This document shows positions 1-8,345 of a stretch of 64,000 nucleotides of DNA, one piece after another. Source of the stretch: Paenibacillus sp. (GTDB lineage Bacteria; Bacillota; Bacilli; Paenibacillales; NBRC-103111); NCBI GenBank assembly GCA_031180825.1, contig JAPSLM010000011.1:33570-97569 (forward strand), read 5' to 3'. Position 1 is the stretch's first letter. Every line of letters starts with the position of its first letter. Position numbers and translations under genes: made by a program. A model generated the notes under the pieces. It saw only the letters and a list, made by a program, of their open reading frames with translations. It was not told where the DNA came from and ran no database searches.

Positions 1-1104
1 TTCGATCGAGTAGCCTTTGATCTTGCGCACTTCGTGCGGATCGAACAAGTACCACGTGCCGCGTTCCTCGACCGTTTTCATGAACAGGTCGGGGATGCAG
101 ACGCCCGGGAAAATGTCGTGGGCCTTCATCCGGTCGTCGCCGTTGTTCGTCTTGAGGTTCAGGAAGTCTAAAATATCTTTATGCCACACGTCAAGGTAGA
201 CGGCGACGGCTCCGGAACGGACGCCCAACTGGTCGACGGCGATGGCCGTATTGTTGTAGTTTTTGATCCAGGGCACGACGCCGCCGGCGACGCCCTTGAA
301 TCCGCGGATGTTGGAGCCGCGGCTGCGCACTTTGCCGACATAGATGCCCATGCCGCCGCCGTGCTTGGATACCTGCGCGAAGCTTTGGTCCACGTTGTAA
401 ATGCCCCACAGGTTGTCCGGCACCGTATCGATAAAACAGCTGGAGAGCTGATGCAGCGGCTTGCGGGCGTTCGCCAGCGTCGGCGTCGCTACCGTCATCT
501 CCAGATTGCTGAGCACGTCGTAGAACTGCTTCGCCCAACGCAGCTTGTCGGTTTCCTTCATGGCCAGGTGCATCGCCACGCCCATAAACAGCTCCTGCGG
601 CAGCTCCAGCACTTCTTTGTCCAGCCCTTTGATCAAGTAGCGGTCGGCGAGCGTTTTGAGGCCGATGTAGTTCAGCAGGTAATCGCGCTCCGGCTTGATG
701 TAAGCGCCGAGCTCCTGAATTTCTTCCCGGCTGTAATGCTCCAAAATATATTTGCCGTACAAGCCCATATCGGTCAAATAGGTGATCAGCGAATACAGAT
801 CGCCGTAGCCGAAATGGCCGTATTTGCGGTTTAAGCGGGCTTCCTTATAAAGATCGTAGGTCAGCAGCTTGGCGGCGACATACTGCCAGTTCGGCTGCTC
901 GACGCTTGTTTTTTCCACGGCAACCTGGATGAGCAGGCGCTGGATTTCCTGGGTCGTAATTCCGTTGCGGAACAAGGGCAGCAGAGCGGTTTCCAGCTCC
1001 AGCGGATCGCATTCCGGATAAGCTTCGCACGCGAAGTCGATGACTTTTTTCATTTTAGCGAACACGAGTTCTTCCTTCGTGCCGTCCCGTTTTACGATGA
1101 TCAT
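1..1104 (-). CDS. nrdA: Ribonucleoside-diphosphate reductase alpha subunit, class I (5' part only)
   Basis: This gene makes the large subunit of ribonucleotide reductase, which reduces ribonucleotides to deoxyribonucleotides for DNA synthesis. The first 368 codons are present and the C-terminal part lies beyond the left edge. Residues 1-90 form an ATP-cone (start MIIVKRDGTK), the allosteric activity site. The R1 domain follows, with ATPTLANARKPLHQLSSCF, whose Cys223 is the first redox-active cysteine of the family, and the loop SKHGGGMGIYVG. The ATG at 1104 has AAGGAG about 8 bases upstream. The ATP-cone and overall form fit a class I NrdA; the small subunit is expected further left. Two NrdR boxes and a leader with a terminator-like hairpin lie upstream. 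The family call is firm, the exact subclass less so. Confidence 0.93.
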   Translation of the reverse strand, partial: MIIVKRDGTKEELVFAKMKKVIDFACEAYPECDPLELETALLPLFRNGITTQEIQRLLIQVAVEKTSVEQPNWQYVAAKLLTYDLYKEARLNRKYGHFGYGDLYSLITYLTDMGLYGKYILEHYSREEIQELGAYIKPERDYLLNYIGLKTLADRYLIKGLDKEVLELPQELFMGVAMHLAMKETDKLRWAKQFYDVLSNLEMTVATPTLANARKPLHQLSSCFIDTVPDNLWGIYNVDQSFAQVSKHGGGMGIYVGKVRSRGSNIRGFKGVAGGVVPWIKNYNNTAIAVDQLGVRSGAVAVYLDVWHKDILDFLNLKTNNGDDRMKAHDIFPGVCIPDLFMKTVEERGTWYLFDPHEVRKIKGYSIE

Positions 1105-1317
1105 GCATTCAGCTCCTTTGGATGTTCAAAGAAAAAGCATGCCGCCGCCTTGCAGGCAGACGCATGCGCTCACGCTTCGTACAAAGCGTCAGATGGTTGG
1201 AACAAGCTGGGTTACCGCTTTTGGCGCAGCTTCGGTCGTTCTGCCGGTTCGCTGCGCTCAGGCTTGGCGAACCGTACGGATGGGGCTTCTTCACCATGGC
1301 GGTGCCCTAACAAGCTT
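1105..1317 (-). promoter_or_regulatory. Structured nrdA leader with terminator-like hairpin
   Basis: About 210 bases lie between the NrdR boxes and the nrdA start. Read on the minus strand, the leader contains several inverted repeats (for example at 1171-1190). It ends in a hairpin at 1137-1167 whose arms are the self-complementary GCATGC plus a GC-rich inner stem. That hairpin is followed at once by TTTTTC, about 15 bases before the ribosome site. This is the shape of an intrinsic terminator or attenuator inside a leader. I could not match it to a known riboswitch class. A 62-codon ORF in the leader (1109-1297) has no good ribosome site and is probably spurious. Confidence 0.45.
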
Positions 1318-1365
1318 CCACAATATGTCGTAGTTCTTGGGTCTTGAATCTACAATATGTAGTTG
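1318..1365 (-). promoter_or_regulatory. Two NrdR boxes upstream of nrdA
   Basis: Two 16-bp near-palindromes, CCACAATATGTCGTAG (1318-1333) and CTACAATATGTAGTTG (1350-1365), resemble the NrdR consensus ACACWATATATWGTGT. Their start-to-start spacing is 32 bp, about three helical turns, as is usual for paired NrdR boxes. NrdR is the ATP/dATP-sensing repressor of ribonucleotide reductase genes, so nrdA is very probably in its regulon. A -35-like TTGCTT on the minus strand lies just upstream near 1373-1378, so the boxes would overlap the promoter. Confidence 0.8.
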
Positions 1366-1604
1366 TTTTCGCGAAGCAATATCATGAATTTACCGCATCG
1401 CCGCATCTCTGTCAATCTATTATTTCGGCCGAGAAACGCCAATTGATTAGGACAAAATCGCGAAAAAACGCCGAATTTGGTTTGTTATCGCGTTTTATGC
1501 TACATTTACTATGGGCTATGGGAAGCCTGCCTTTTTTTGTGATATAAATCGGGGTCATGGGAGGATGACATCGGGTTTCCGGTGAACGATAGGAGGAATC
1601 GCGA

Positions 1605-3272
1605 ATGGAATGGAGAGGGAATTGGGGAGAGACGTACAGAAGGTTCGCCTTATGGCTGCTGATCGTCGGGTTCGGCTTCATGTTCCTGCTTGGGGCTGCG
1701 GCCCCGGCGGGAGCGCATGCTTCTCTCGTACAGACGGTTCCGGCAAACGGCGCGGAGCTGGAGCAGCCGCCGGAGCAGGTGGTTTTGACGTTTAACGAAC
1801 GGCTGGAGGAGGGGCTGTATTACTTAAGGGTCTACGACGGCAGCAAGCGCAAGGTGACGGATCAAGCGGCCGTGATGAACGATACCCGCACAACCTTGAC
1901 CCTGGATCTGCCCGGACTCGCCAAGGGCATCTATGTGGTGACTTATCACGTCATCTCGGCGGACGGGCATCCCGTGGACGGCACTTATTTGTTCTCGGTC
2001 GGCCAAAGCCTGGACCAGCCGTCGGGCGTCAGCGGCAGCGCGCCTGCGATCGAGCATTTGCACCGCCATGACGACCCGATGAGCAGGTTTGGAGTAAAGG
2101 ACGCGCTGCAGTTCGGCTCGCGCATTTTGTTTTATATGGCTTTACTCAGCTTTACGGGCTGGCTGCTCTGGCTGCGCTGGTTCGCTCCCGGAGAAAAAAC
2201 GGATCCCGCCCGGATCCGGCTGAGGCAGTGGGCGGAACGGCTGCAGCAGCTCTATTTGATCGCGTATATTTTGTTCATGTGGGCGCATATGGGCGATCTG
2301 ATCGGCGACGGAGGAGCGGAAGGCCTGCTGCGTTTATTCACCCAAACGACGATCGGCTACGCCTGGCTCGGAGGACTGCTGCTGGCGCTGCTGTCTTTTA
2401 TCGTTCTGCACCGCAGCGTCTTTCTCGACTATATCTGGCTTGCGCTTGTCTGGTTCGCCAAAAGCCTGCTCGGGCATGCGGCCGCCTTCGAACCGAAAAG
2501 CGAAACGCTGGTGCTGGACTGGCTTCATCTGGCTGCCTCTTCGGTATGGGTCGGAGGGCTGTTGATGCTGCTCGTCTTGTGGCGAACGGACAAGGAGACG
2601 GGCAGACGGTTCCTCCCGCATTTCTCTACGGCGGCGCTGATCAGCATCCTGCTGCTGACCGTCTCCGGCGTGCTGACCGTGTTCATTTTTCTTCCGGACT
2701 TGCGGTATATCGTCGAGACCGGGTGGGGCAAGCTGCTTCTGGCGAAGACCGGGCTCGTGCTGCTGGTTGTTGTGACCGCCGCGCTGATCCGCTTTTTGTT
2801 CCGCAAACGAAACGAACGGCGTGCAGGCTTCCTGCTTGGAGTCGATGCCGTCCTGATGACGCTTATTGTCGGCGTGGTCGGCGTATTTACTTATTTAACC
2901 CCGCTCCCGGCCAACGAGCCGCTGAACTGGCATGTGATGGGCGAGAAAATCCATATGACCGCCCAAATCAGCCCGAACGTGCCGGGCGTTAACGATTTTA
3001 CCGTCAAAGTGTGGCTGCCGGAAAAGCTCGGCAAACCGAAGCACGTGATCATGAAGCTGCAGGCGACGGACAATCCGGAAATTGCGCCGCTTCTGGTGCC
3101 GGTCGAATATACGGAGGATGTGAGCTTCGAGGAGTCGTTCGGATTAAAAAGACATACGTACAAAACGCGCGGCGCATATTTGCCTTATCCCGGCCATTGG
3201 AAGGTGGAGGTACGGGTTCTTGACAGCAACGACGACGAAACGGTATATGAACAAGTGTTCCGTGTGTATTGA
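1605..3272 (+). CDS. CopC-CopD fusion copper-resistance/uptake membrane protein (YcnJ type)
   Basis: This 555-residue membrane protein is probably involved in copper import or handling at the cell surface. An N-terminal signal/membrane segment (residues 10-37) ends just before HASLVQTVPANG, the start of a CopC domain; a histidine at the mature N-terminus is the usual copper ligand, and a second His-rich motif is HVISADGHPVDG. Residues about 165-450 hold a multi-helix CopD domain. The C-terminal 120 residues form an extracytoplasmic domain like the tail of Bacillus YcnJ. The ATG at 1605 follows AGGAGG at 1591 with good spacing. It appears to be a single-gene unit. Direction of copper movement is inferred from the family. 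Confidence 0.88.
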   Translation: MEWRGNWGETYRRFALWLLIVGFGFMFLLGAAAPAGAHASLVQTVPANGAELEQPPEQVVLTFNERLEEGLYYLRVYDGSKRKVTDQAAVMNDTRTTLTLDLPGLAKGIYVVTYHVISADGHPVDGTYLFSVGQSLDQPSGVSGSAPAIEHLHRHDDPMSRFGVKDALQFGSRILFYMALLSFTGWLLWLRWFAPGEKTDPARIRLRQWAERLQQLYLIAYILFMWAHMGDLIGDGGAEGLLRLFTQTTIGYAWLGGLLLALLSFIVLHRSVFLDYIWLALVWFAKSLLGHAAAFEPKSETLVLDWLHLAASSVWVGGLLMLLVLWRTDKETGRRFLPHFSTAALISILLLTVSGVLTVFIFLPDLRYIVETGWGKLLLAKTGLVLLVVVTAALIRFLFRKRNERRAGFLLGVDAVLMTLIVGVVGVFTYLTPLPANEPLNWHVMGEKIHMTAQISPNVPGVNDFTVKVWLPEKLGKPKHVIMKLQATDNPEIAPLLVPVEYTEDVSFEESFGLKRHTYKTRGAYLPYPGHWKVEVRVLDSNDDETVYEQVFRVY

Positions 3273-3349
3273 TCGAAATTTCATATAAAAATATGTAAAA
3301 ATTTCACGATTTATGTCGAAAGACATGGGTCTTTAAGACCAACATCCTC

Positions 3350-3378
3350 TTGTTCTTTTGGTTCCGGGGAATTAGAAT
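3350..3378 (+). promoter_or_regulatory. Sigma-A-type promoter of the GGDEF-EAL gene
   Basis: TTGTTC at 3350-3355 and TAGAAT at 3373-3378 are separated by 17 bp. The promoter lies inside the longer open frame that begins at 3350, which argues that translation starts downstream at 3416. Confidence 0.5.
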
Positions 3379-3415
3379 AAGAGAAAACCTTCAAAAGAGG
3401 AAGCAGAGGATCGAC

Positions 3416-5149
3416 ATGGCAAAAAAACGGAGTCCTGCAGGTACGGGGCTGCTGCGGGAATGGCGGCATAAACTGCATCGGCACGCTGCGCTTCTGTATC
3501 TGTGGGGCGTTATGGCCGGCGCGGAAATCGTGCTGCTCTCACTTAAACAGTTGCTTGGCGTTTCGAACGACCCGTTGGACTTCATCACCTCGGGCTTGAT
3601 CGTGCTGCTGGCAGCGCCATGCCTTAACGCGGCCGTCCGGAAAAGCAACGCCAAGCCGAACAGGGCGTTGGCTGCTGCCGTCGTTTTGATGGCGATCGCG
3701 GAGGTTGCGGAAATGGCACTGCGTTACGTGTTGATGCGACCCGCCGGACCGGTCGAAGCGATAGCCGATCTGACGGGAATCGTTCTGCTTACGCCGCTGC
3801 TCCATTTTGTGCTGACGGACATGCGCAACCGCGAGTTTACGGTACGCCAGTTAACGTACCTCGCTTATCACGATATGCTGACCGGGCTGCCGAACCGTCA
3901 AAAGTTTCAACAAAGCGTCGGCACGGCGATCCGGGAGGCAAAGCTGTCGGGGGAGAAGCTGTCCGTGATGTTCATCGATCTGGACCGGTTCAAGAACGTC
4001 AACGATACGTTCGGCCATGCGTTCGGCGATCTCTTGTTGACAGAAGCGGCGGAACGGCTCAAAAGCGGGCTGCAGGCAGGCGATTGCGTGTCGCGGCAGG
4101 GCGGGGACGAATTCGCCGTGCTGATCAAGAATGCGCCGCAGCCGCACAATGCCGAGAACGTGGCGCAGAAAATCATTCATCTGCTCAACCAGCCTTTTGC
4201 CATAGACGGCCACGAGCTTCGGGTAGGCTGCAGTATCGGAATTGCCGTATATCCGCAGGACGGGGAAGATCCCATTACGCTGATGAAAAATGCCGATACG
4301 GCCATGTACCGGGCCAAGGAGCTCGGGAAAAACGGCTACCAATTCTACAAGGCCGAGATGAACGATACGGTCATCCAGAAGCTGGTGATGGAAGAGTGGC
4401 TGAATAAAGCGCTGGAGCAGGAAGAATTCGTTCTGTATTACCAGCCGCAGGTCGATATTTTCACGACCCGCATAAACGGTGTCGAAGCGCTCATCCGTTG
4501 GAACCATCCGAGTCTTGGCTTTATCTCGCCGGGCGAATTTATTCCGCTGGCCGAAGAGACGGGATTGATCATTCCGATCGGACAATGGGTGCTGCGGACC
4601 GCCTGCAAGCAGAATAAGGCATGGCAGCTCGCCGGGTTTCCGCCGCTGAAGATGGCGGTGAATATTTCTCCGATTCAATTTCACCAGCACGATTTCGTCC
4701 AAGTGGTTCTCGGCGCCTTGCAGGAAAGCGGGCTGGAGCCCCGGTATTTGGAGCTGGAAATAACCGAAGGCATCGCGATGTACCATGTGGATCAAGTCAT
4801 TCAAAAGCTGCAAACCTTGCGCGAGCTCGGCGTACATATCTCGATGGACGATTTCGGCACCGGCTATTCGTCCCTCAATTATCTCAAGAAGTTTCCGATC
4901 GACAAACTCAAAATTGCACAGCAGTTCGTTCGGGACATTACGGTCGATCCCGACGACGCCGCCATCGTACGGGCGATCATGGCCATGGCGCTCAGCCTGA
5001 AGCTGAACGTTATTGCCGAAGGGGTCGAGACGGAGGAGCAGCTCTCCTTCCTGCTCGATATCCAATGCAGGGAGATTCAAGGGTATATTTACAGCAAGCC
5101 GGTTCCGGCAAGCGAATTTACCGATCTGATGCTGCGGTCTCCCGCCTGA
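3416..5149 (+). CDS. Membrane-anchored GGDEF-EAL cyclic-di-GMP protein
   Basis: This protein makes and/or degrades the second messenger cyclic di-GMP. From the ATG at 3416 (AGAGGA about 5 bases upstream) it has 577 residues. The first about 130 contain several membrane helices. A GGDEF domain follows, with intact SRQGGDEF. The product-inhibition I-site is not conserved: the RxxD position reads QAGD. The EAL domain has EALIRWNHP, the NIS Asn, EITE, MDDFGTGYSSL and AEGVET. The usual LKID is LKIA here, so the acidic residue after the catalytic Lys is lost. Cyclase activity looks possible; phosphodiesterase activity is uncertain. It has its own promoter and a terminator after it. Confidence 0.9.
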   Translation: MAKKRSPAGTGLLREWRHKLHRHAALLYLWGVMAGAEIVLLSLKQLLGVSNDPLDFITSGLIVLLAAPCLNAAVRKSNAKPNRALAAAVVLMAIAEVAEMALRYVLMRPAGPVEAIADLTGIVLLTPLLHFVLTDMRNREFTVRQLTYLAYHDMLTGLPNRQKFQQSVGTAIREAKLSGEKLSVMFIDLDRFKNVNDTFGHAFGDLLLTEAAERLKSGLQAGDCVSRQGGDEFAVLIKNAPQPHNAENVAQKIIHLLNQPFAIDGHELRVGCSIGIAVYPQDGEDPITLMKNADTAMYRAKELGKNGYQFYKAEMNDTVIQKLVMEEWLNKALEQEEFVLYYQPQVDIFTTRINGVEALIRWNHPSLGFISPGEFIPLAEETGLIIPIGQWVLRTACKQNKAWQLAGFPPLKMAVNISPIQFHQHDFVQVVLGALQESGLEPRYLELEITEGIAMYHVDQVIQKLQTLRELGVHISMDDFGTGYSSLNYLKKFPIDKLKIAQQFVRDITVDPDDAAIVRAIMAMALSLKLNVIAEGVETEEQLSFLLDIQCREIQGYIYSKPVPASEFTDLMLRSPA

Positions 5150-5156
5150 CGGAAAC

Positions 5157-5206
5157 AAACAAGCGTTCCAGCCTCGTCCAATGCGAGGGCCGGAACGCTT
5201 GTTTTG
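5157..5206. terminator. Bidirectional terminator between the GGDEF-EAL and aldo/keto reductase genes
   Basis: A long perfect stem (AACAAGCGTTCC pairing with GGAACGCTTGTT, with a further inner stem) is flanked by A-rich sequence on the left and a T-run on the right. The two genes converge here, so it can end transcription from both sides. Confidence 0.85.
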
Positions 5207-5238
5207 GTTTGTTTTGCAAATTTCGGGAAGAGGCCTGA

Positions 5239-6168
5239 TCAAGCTTTTGTTTCCTGCCAAGCCTGCGGGTGGCCGTCGCCGACATACTGCGCGGCCGCGG
5301 CATTGGCGATGACCTGCTGACGGCTTTTGCAGCCCGGGATGACCGCGCTGACGGCAGGATGCTTCAGGCACCAAGCCAGCGCCCATGTCGCCATGTCCAT
5401 GCCTTCCGGCACCTCGTGCTCGCGGATGCGCTTCACTTCCTCCAGCTTCTGCCGCGTTTGCTCCGGATCGTGCCGATGGCGGACGTCGTTCTCCGCAAAC
5501 GAGGCGCCGGGCTGGTACTTGCCGCTCAGATAGCCGCTGGCCAGCGGCACGCGTGCCAGCACGCCGAGTCCTTGGCGCTCGCAGGATGGGAAGACCCGCT
5601 CCTCCGGCTTGCGGTCGAGCCGGTTGTAGACGACTTGAATGACCTTCGAATTCACGCGTGCGGAGGCGCCCGTTTGATGGAGGTTGTCGTTGCTGCCGAT
5701 GGACGTGCCGAGATGCCGTATTTTTCCCGCCTGTACTTGTTTATCCAGCATGGTCCACAGCTCGTCCTGATCGAAAACTTCGTCTGTGCCCGAATGGAAT
5801 TGATAGAGATCGATATAGTCCGTCCGCAGCGCTTTGAGCGAGGCATCGAGCTGAGCCAGCACCGCTTGCGGCGACCACTCCTGACTCCGGTCCAGATGGG
5901 CGTGGAATTTATGCCCGAACTTCGTGGCAATGACCCAATCTTCCCGCCGTCCCCGGGAGACATAGTTGCCGATAAGGGATTCGGAAGCATGGTCCCCGTA
6001 GCATTCCGCCGTATCGATCAAATTGATGCCGCATGCCTTGGCTTCGTCCAGAATCGCGTCCGCTTCCTCCTGGGTAAACGGCTTGCCCCATTCGCCGCCG
6101 AACTGCCATGTGCCGACTCCGATGACGGACACCTTCAAGTTCGTTTTGCCGAGCCTCCGGTATTTCAT
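5239..6168 (-). CDS. Aldo/keto reductase family oxidoreductase
   Basis: This 309-residue NAD(P)H-dependent oxidoreductase belongs to the aldo/keto reductase superfamily and presumably reduces small aldehydes or ketones in the cytoplasm. The family start is clear (MKYRRLGKTNLKVSVIGVGT). The catalytic tetrad can be read as Asp52, Tyr57 (DTAECYG), Lys83 (ATKFG) and His125 (YQFHSG). The C-terminal cofactor motif region is AVIPGCKSRQQVIAN. The length is normal. The gene converges with the GGDEF-EAL gene and diverges from the signal peptidase gene. Substrate cannot be told from sequence. Confidence 0.92.
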   Translation of the reverse strand: MKYRRLGKTNLKVSVIGVGTWQFGGEWGKPFTQEEADAILDEAKACGINLIDTAECYGDHASESLIGNYVSRGRREDWVIATKFGHKFHAHLDRSQEWSPQAVLAQLDASLKALRTDYIDLYQFHSGTDEVFDQDELWTMLDKQVQAGKIRHLGTSIGSNDNLHQTGASARVNSKVIQVVYNRLDRKPEERVFPSCERQGLGVLARVPLASGYLSGKYQPGASFAENDVRHRHDPEQTRQKLEEVKRIREHEVPEGMDMATWALAWCLKHPAVSAVIPGCKSRQQVIANAAAAQYVGDGHPQAWQETKA

Positions 6169-6356
6169 CGATTACCCCTCCTTGAGCGAATGATTTTGCG
6201 CTTCCCCCTGATTTTATCTAATTCGCTAGCCTGCTTCAAATGCGAGGCGAGAAGCCGGTCGGACCGATTTCTCATTTTAAGGTTATTTTAATACTCTTTT
6301 CCTTCGGTTCAGTTATAGTTAATAGAAACGATGTTGAGAAGGCGAGGGAGAAGCTC

Positions 6357-6881
6357 TTGAACCGAATGATGCGATGGGCGAAGGAATGGGTAGCGCCGCT
6401 TGGGCTGGCCGTCATCATCAGCTTTTCGTTTAACACGTACGTGGCGCAGGGGATGAAGGTGCCGACCGGTTCGATGCTGCCGACCATTCAGCTCGACGAT
6501 AAAGTGTTTGTGGAAAAGCTGGTCGCGCTGACCGATTTTAAGTTCGGCGATATCGTCGTCTTTTATCCGCCGCTCAAGGGAGAAGAAGACAATCGTTATA
6601 TCAAGCGGCTGATCGGCTTGCCGGGCGATACGATTGAGGTGAAGGACGGCGCGCTGTACCGCAATGGCGAGAAGGTGGACGAGCCTTATGTGAAGGAGCC
6701 GATGAAATACCGGTTCGGCCCGGTTCAAGTGCCGGAAGGGAAATATTTGTTCCTGGGCGACAACCGCAACGACAGTATGGATTCGCATCGGTGGCCGACG
6801 CCGTTCGTGGACAAAAGCAAGATCGTCGGCAAAGCGCTGTTCCGTTATTATCCGTTTGATCAGATCGGGGAGATTAAGTAG
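6357..6881 (+). CDS. lepB: Type I signal peptidase
   Basis: This membrane-bound serine/lysine protease removes signal peptides from exported proteins. One N-terminal membrane helix (AKEWVAPLGLAVIISFSFN) anchors it. The catalytic Ser is in PTGSMLPTI and the catalytic Lys in YIKRLIGLPGD; the conserved box LGDNRNDSMDSHRWP is present. The open frame extends upstream to 6240, but the best ribosome site (GGGAG at 6346-6350) fits a TTG start at 6357, giving 174 residues, a normal length for Bacillus SipS/SipT types. Gram-positive bacteria usually carry several paralogues, so this need not be the main one. The start is inferred. Confidence 0.92.
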   Translation: MNRMMRWAKEWVAPLGLAVIISFSFNTYVAQGMKVPTGSMLPTIQLDDKVFVEKLVALTDFKFGDIVVFYPPLKGEEDNRYIKRLIGLPGDTIEVKDGALYRNGEKVDEPYVKEPMKYRFGPVQVPEGKYLFLGDNRNDSMDSHRWPTPFVDKSKIVGKALFRYYPFDQIGEIK

Positions 6882-6950
6882 CGGGGCTGGGTCTGGACTG
6901 GACAAAACGATAGGGAACGCTTATAATAAATAAGCGCAATCCCTTTTCGC

Positions 6951-7021
6951 GCGGGTGTAGTTCAATGGTAGAACTCCAGCTTCCCAAGCTGGCGGCGTGG
7001 GTTCGATTCCCATCACCCGCT
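6951..7021 (+). tRNA. tRNA-Gly (anticodon CCC)
   Basis: A complete cloverleaf can be drawn. The acceptor stem is GCGGGTG/CACCCGC, the D arm carries the AGTTCAATGGTAGAA-type sequence, the anticodon stem CCAGC/GCTGG encloses loop TTCCCAA, and the T arm is GTGGGTTCGATTCCCAT. The loop gives anticodon CCC, reading GGG glycine codons. CCA is not encoded. The gene marks the left edge of an integrated element. Confidence 0.95.
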
Positions 7022-7138
7022 TACAAGAAGATTTGTTACGAATTTTGGTTCGGAGTCAGGTTAAAACCGCATTTTGGAACGTTAACACACTAACCTTTTG
7101 GGACACTAAATTCCCATTTGGAAGGTGTGTTTTTTGTT

Positions 7139-7606
7139 ATGTTGATTAAGTTTGCCATTGAAGATTTTATTGCCGACAAGAAATACAAAAATCGTCATCA
7201 AACACATTAGAGGTTTATGATTCTGTCCTTAATATGTTTCAAAACTACTGCACTAAGAGCGAAATGGTCAGTATTCATGATGTTTCATCACTAACGGTAA
7301 GATCATTTCTTATTGAGCTACAAAATGAAAAAGGGAATAATGCGGCATCAAGCAATAACAAGCTTCGTGTGTTGAAAAACTTCTACGATTGGTTACAAGA
7401 AAACGAAATTATTATCGAAAAGCAAAATGTTTGTAAAAAGGTAATTATGCCAAGGGAGATATTATAATTAAGCCTTTTTCGGACTATCATATCGAACAGA
7501 TGCTTGGTTATCTACGGCGCATTAAACAAAGAGAGCGTACTTTTTACGCCATTCGTGATTACACAATAATAGTTTTTTTCCTCTTAGGGATTAAAATGGT
7601 TTTTGT
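7139..7606 (+). pseudogene. Tyrosine recombinase/integrase, frameshifted and truncated
   Basis: The remains of a phage-type integrase are spread over three frames. MLIKFAIEDFIADKKYKNR (from 7139) is the start of the SAM-like core-binding domain. After a frameshift near 7195 the domain continues as SSNTLEVYDSVLNMFQNY through 7466. After a second frameshift the start of the catalytic domain reads FSDYHIEQMLGYLRRIK and YAIRDYTIIVFFLLGIK, ending about 7605. The catalytic Arg, His and Tyr boxes are gone. Its place just downstream of tRNA-Gly fits the integrase of the surrounding element. Confidence 0.78.
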
Positions 7607-7690
7607 TTGCTATTTTGTAATTTAGAACTTTTGATCCATACAAAAATTCGTTTTCAATGTTAAAAAAAGATACAGTGCTTTATACCACGG

Positions 7691-7987
7691 ATGCTTTTGA
7701 AGTTACAGATAAATAATCATGTTACACTAAAGGGCTGGCAAAATGACGGAGGACTACTTGATCATGAAGCAAGCAATAAATACAGAGTAGTAGAAGATAA
7801 ATGGTATGGTTGGAAGGAATGGGGCATTGAAGAAATTGTAAATGGTGATCGCGATAAAAATGATTCACGAACTTGGTATACTAGAACTTTCGAAGGTATC
7901 CCTAATGGGAAAGGTTTTCATATCAGAATAACAGGTAACAGCTCTCAAGGTTATGGTTCCGACGGGGCTGGAAATGTATATCAATAA
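7691..7987 (+). CDS. Hypothetical protein fragment in the tRNA-Gly element
   Basis: I do not recognise this 98-codon frame. It is rich in Gly, Asn, Trp and charged residues (HVTLKGWQNDGG, WYGWKEWGIEE, GNSSQGYGSDGAGNVYQ), which suggests a secreted or surface beta-rich domain. There is no good ribosome site at 7691. Codons in another frame just upstream (LYTTDAFEVTDK) look like the continuation of the same domain, so it is probably the C-terminal part of a frameshifted gene. A small membrane-protein gene follows 80 bases later. Function unknown. Confidence 0.4.
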   Translation: MLLKLQINNHVTLKGWQNDGGLLDHEASNKYRVVEDKWYGWKEWGIEEIVNGDRDKNDSRTWYTRTFEGIPNGKGFHIRITGNSSQGYGSDGAGNVYQ

Positions 7988-8066
7988 TAACATTAGCAGT
8001 ATACACTTTACATTTTCACAAAAAAAGGGTATTCTTACCTTGTATTGAAAATGGAGGTGTAGTGAG

Positions 8067-8297
8067 TTGAAACGCTTTTTTGTGTTACTAAGTATACTCG
8101 TTGGTATGTTTGTGGTCTATCATGGAATTATTGCGTTTACGACTACAGCACGTGGAGAATCAATTTATTTAATGGGTATGCTTATACCAGCACAAAATAA
8201 CACACTATACACATATGGATCAATTTTTACGATTGTCGGTGCTTTCTTGCTTGCTACTCCACTTATCTTTAGAAAAAATTGGAGTAAAAGACATTGA
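8067..8297 (+). CDS. Small two-helix membrane protein
   Basis: This is a 76-residue hypothetical protein with two hydrophobic helices (about residues 4-27, RFFVLLSILVGMFVVYHG, and 50-69, YGSIFTIVGAFLLATPLIF) and a basic C-terminus (RKNWSKRH). A TTG start at 8067 follows GGAGGT at 8053-8058 with 8-base spacing, and a terminator follows at 8311, so it looks like an intact transcription unit end. It lies directly after a secreted-type ORF fragment. An immunity or accessory role for that neighbour is conceivable but unproven. Confidence 0.55.
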   Translation: MKRFFVLLSILVGMFVVYHGIIAFTTTARGESIYLMGMLIPAQNNTLYTYGSIFTIVGAFLLATPLIFRKNWSKRH

Positions 8298-8310
8298 AAA
8301 ATGCGCAAAC

Positions 8311-8345
8311 AAGCAGTCCGGTTTTTGGGCTGCTTTACTTTTTGC
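8311..8345 (+). terminator. Rho-independent terminator
   Basis: Stem AAGCAG-CC/GG-CTGCTT encloses a T-rich loop and is followed by TACTTTTTGC. It lies just after the small membrane-protein gene. Confidence 0.6.

Noticed and set aside
1105..1317. Cobalamin riboswitch in the nrdA leader
   Set aside because: The core GCCGGTGAAAnTCCGG and CCGCCACTGT elements, plainly visible at 37.1 kb, are absent here.
3276..3415. Cyclic-di-GMP riboswitch upstream of the GGDEF-EAL gene
   Set aside because: No GEMM-type conserved core was found; the 140 bases hold only a promoter and short AT-rich repeats.
3851..5386. Long minus-strand ORF opposite the GGDEF-EAL gene
   Set aside because: It lies antisense to a clearly conserved gene, has no recognisable domain, no ribosome site and Arg/His-rich shadow composition.
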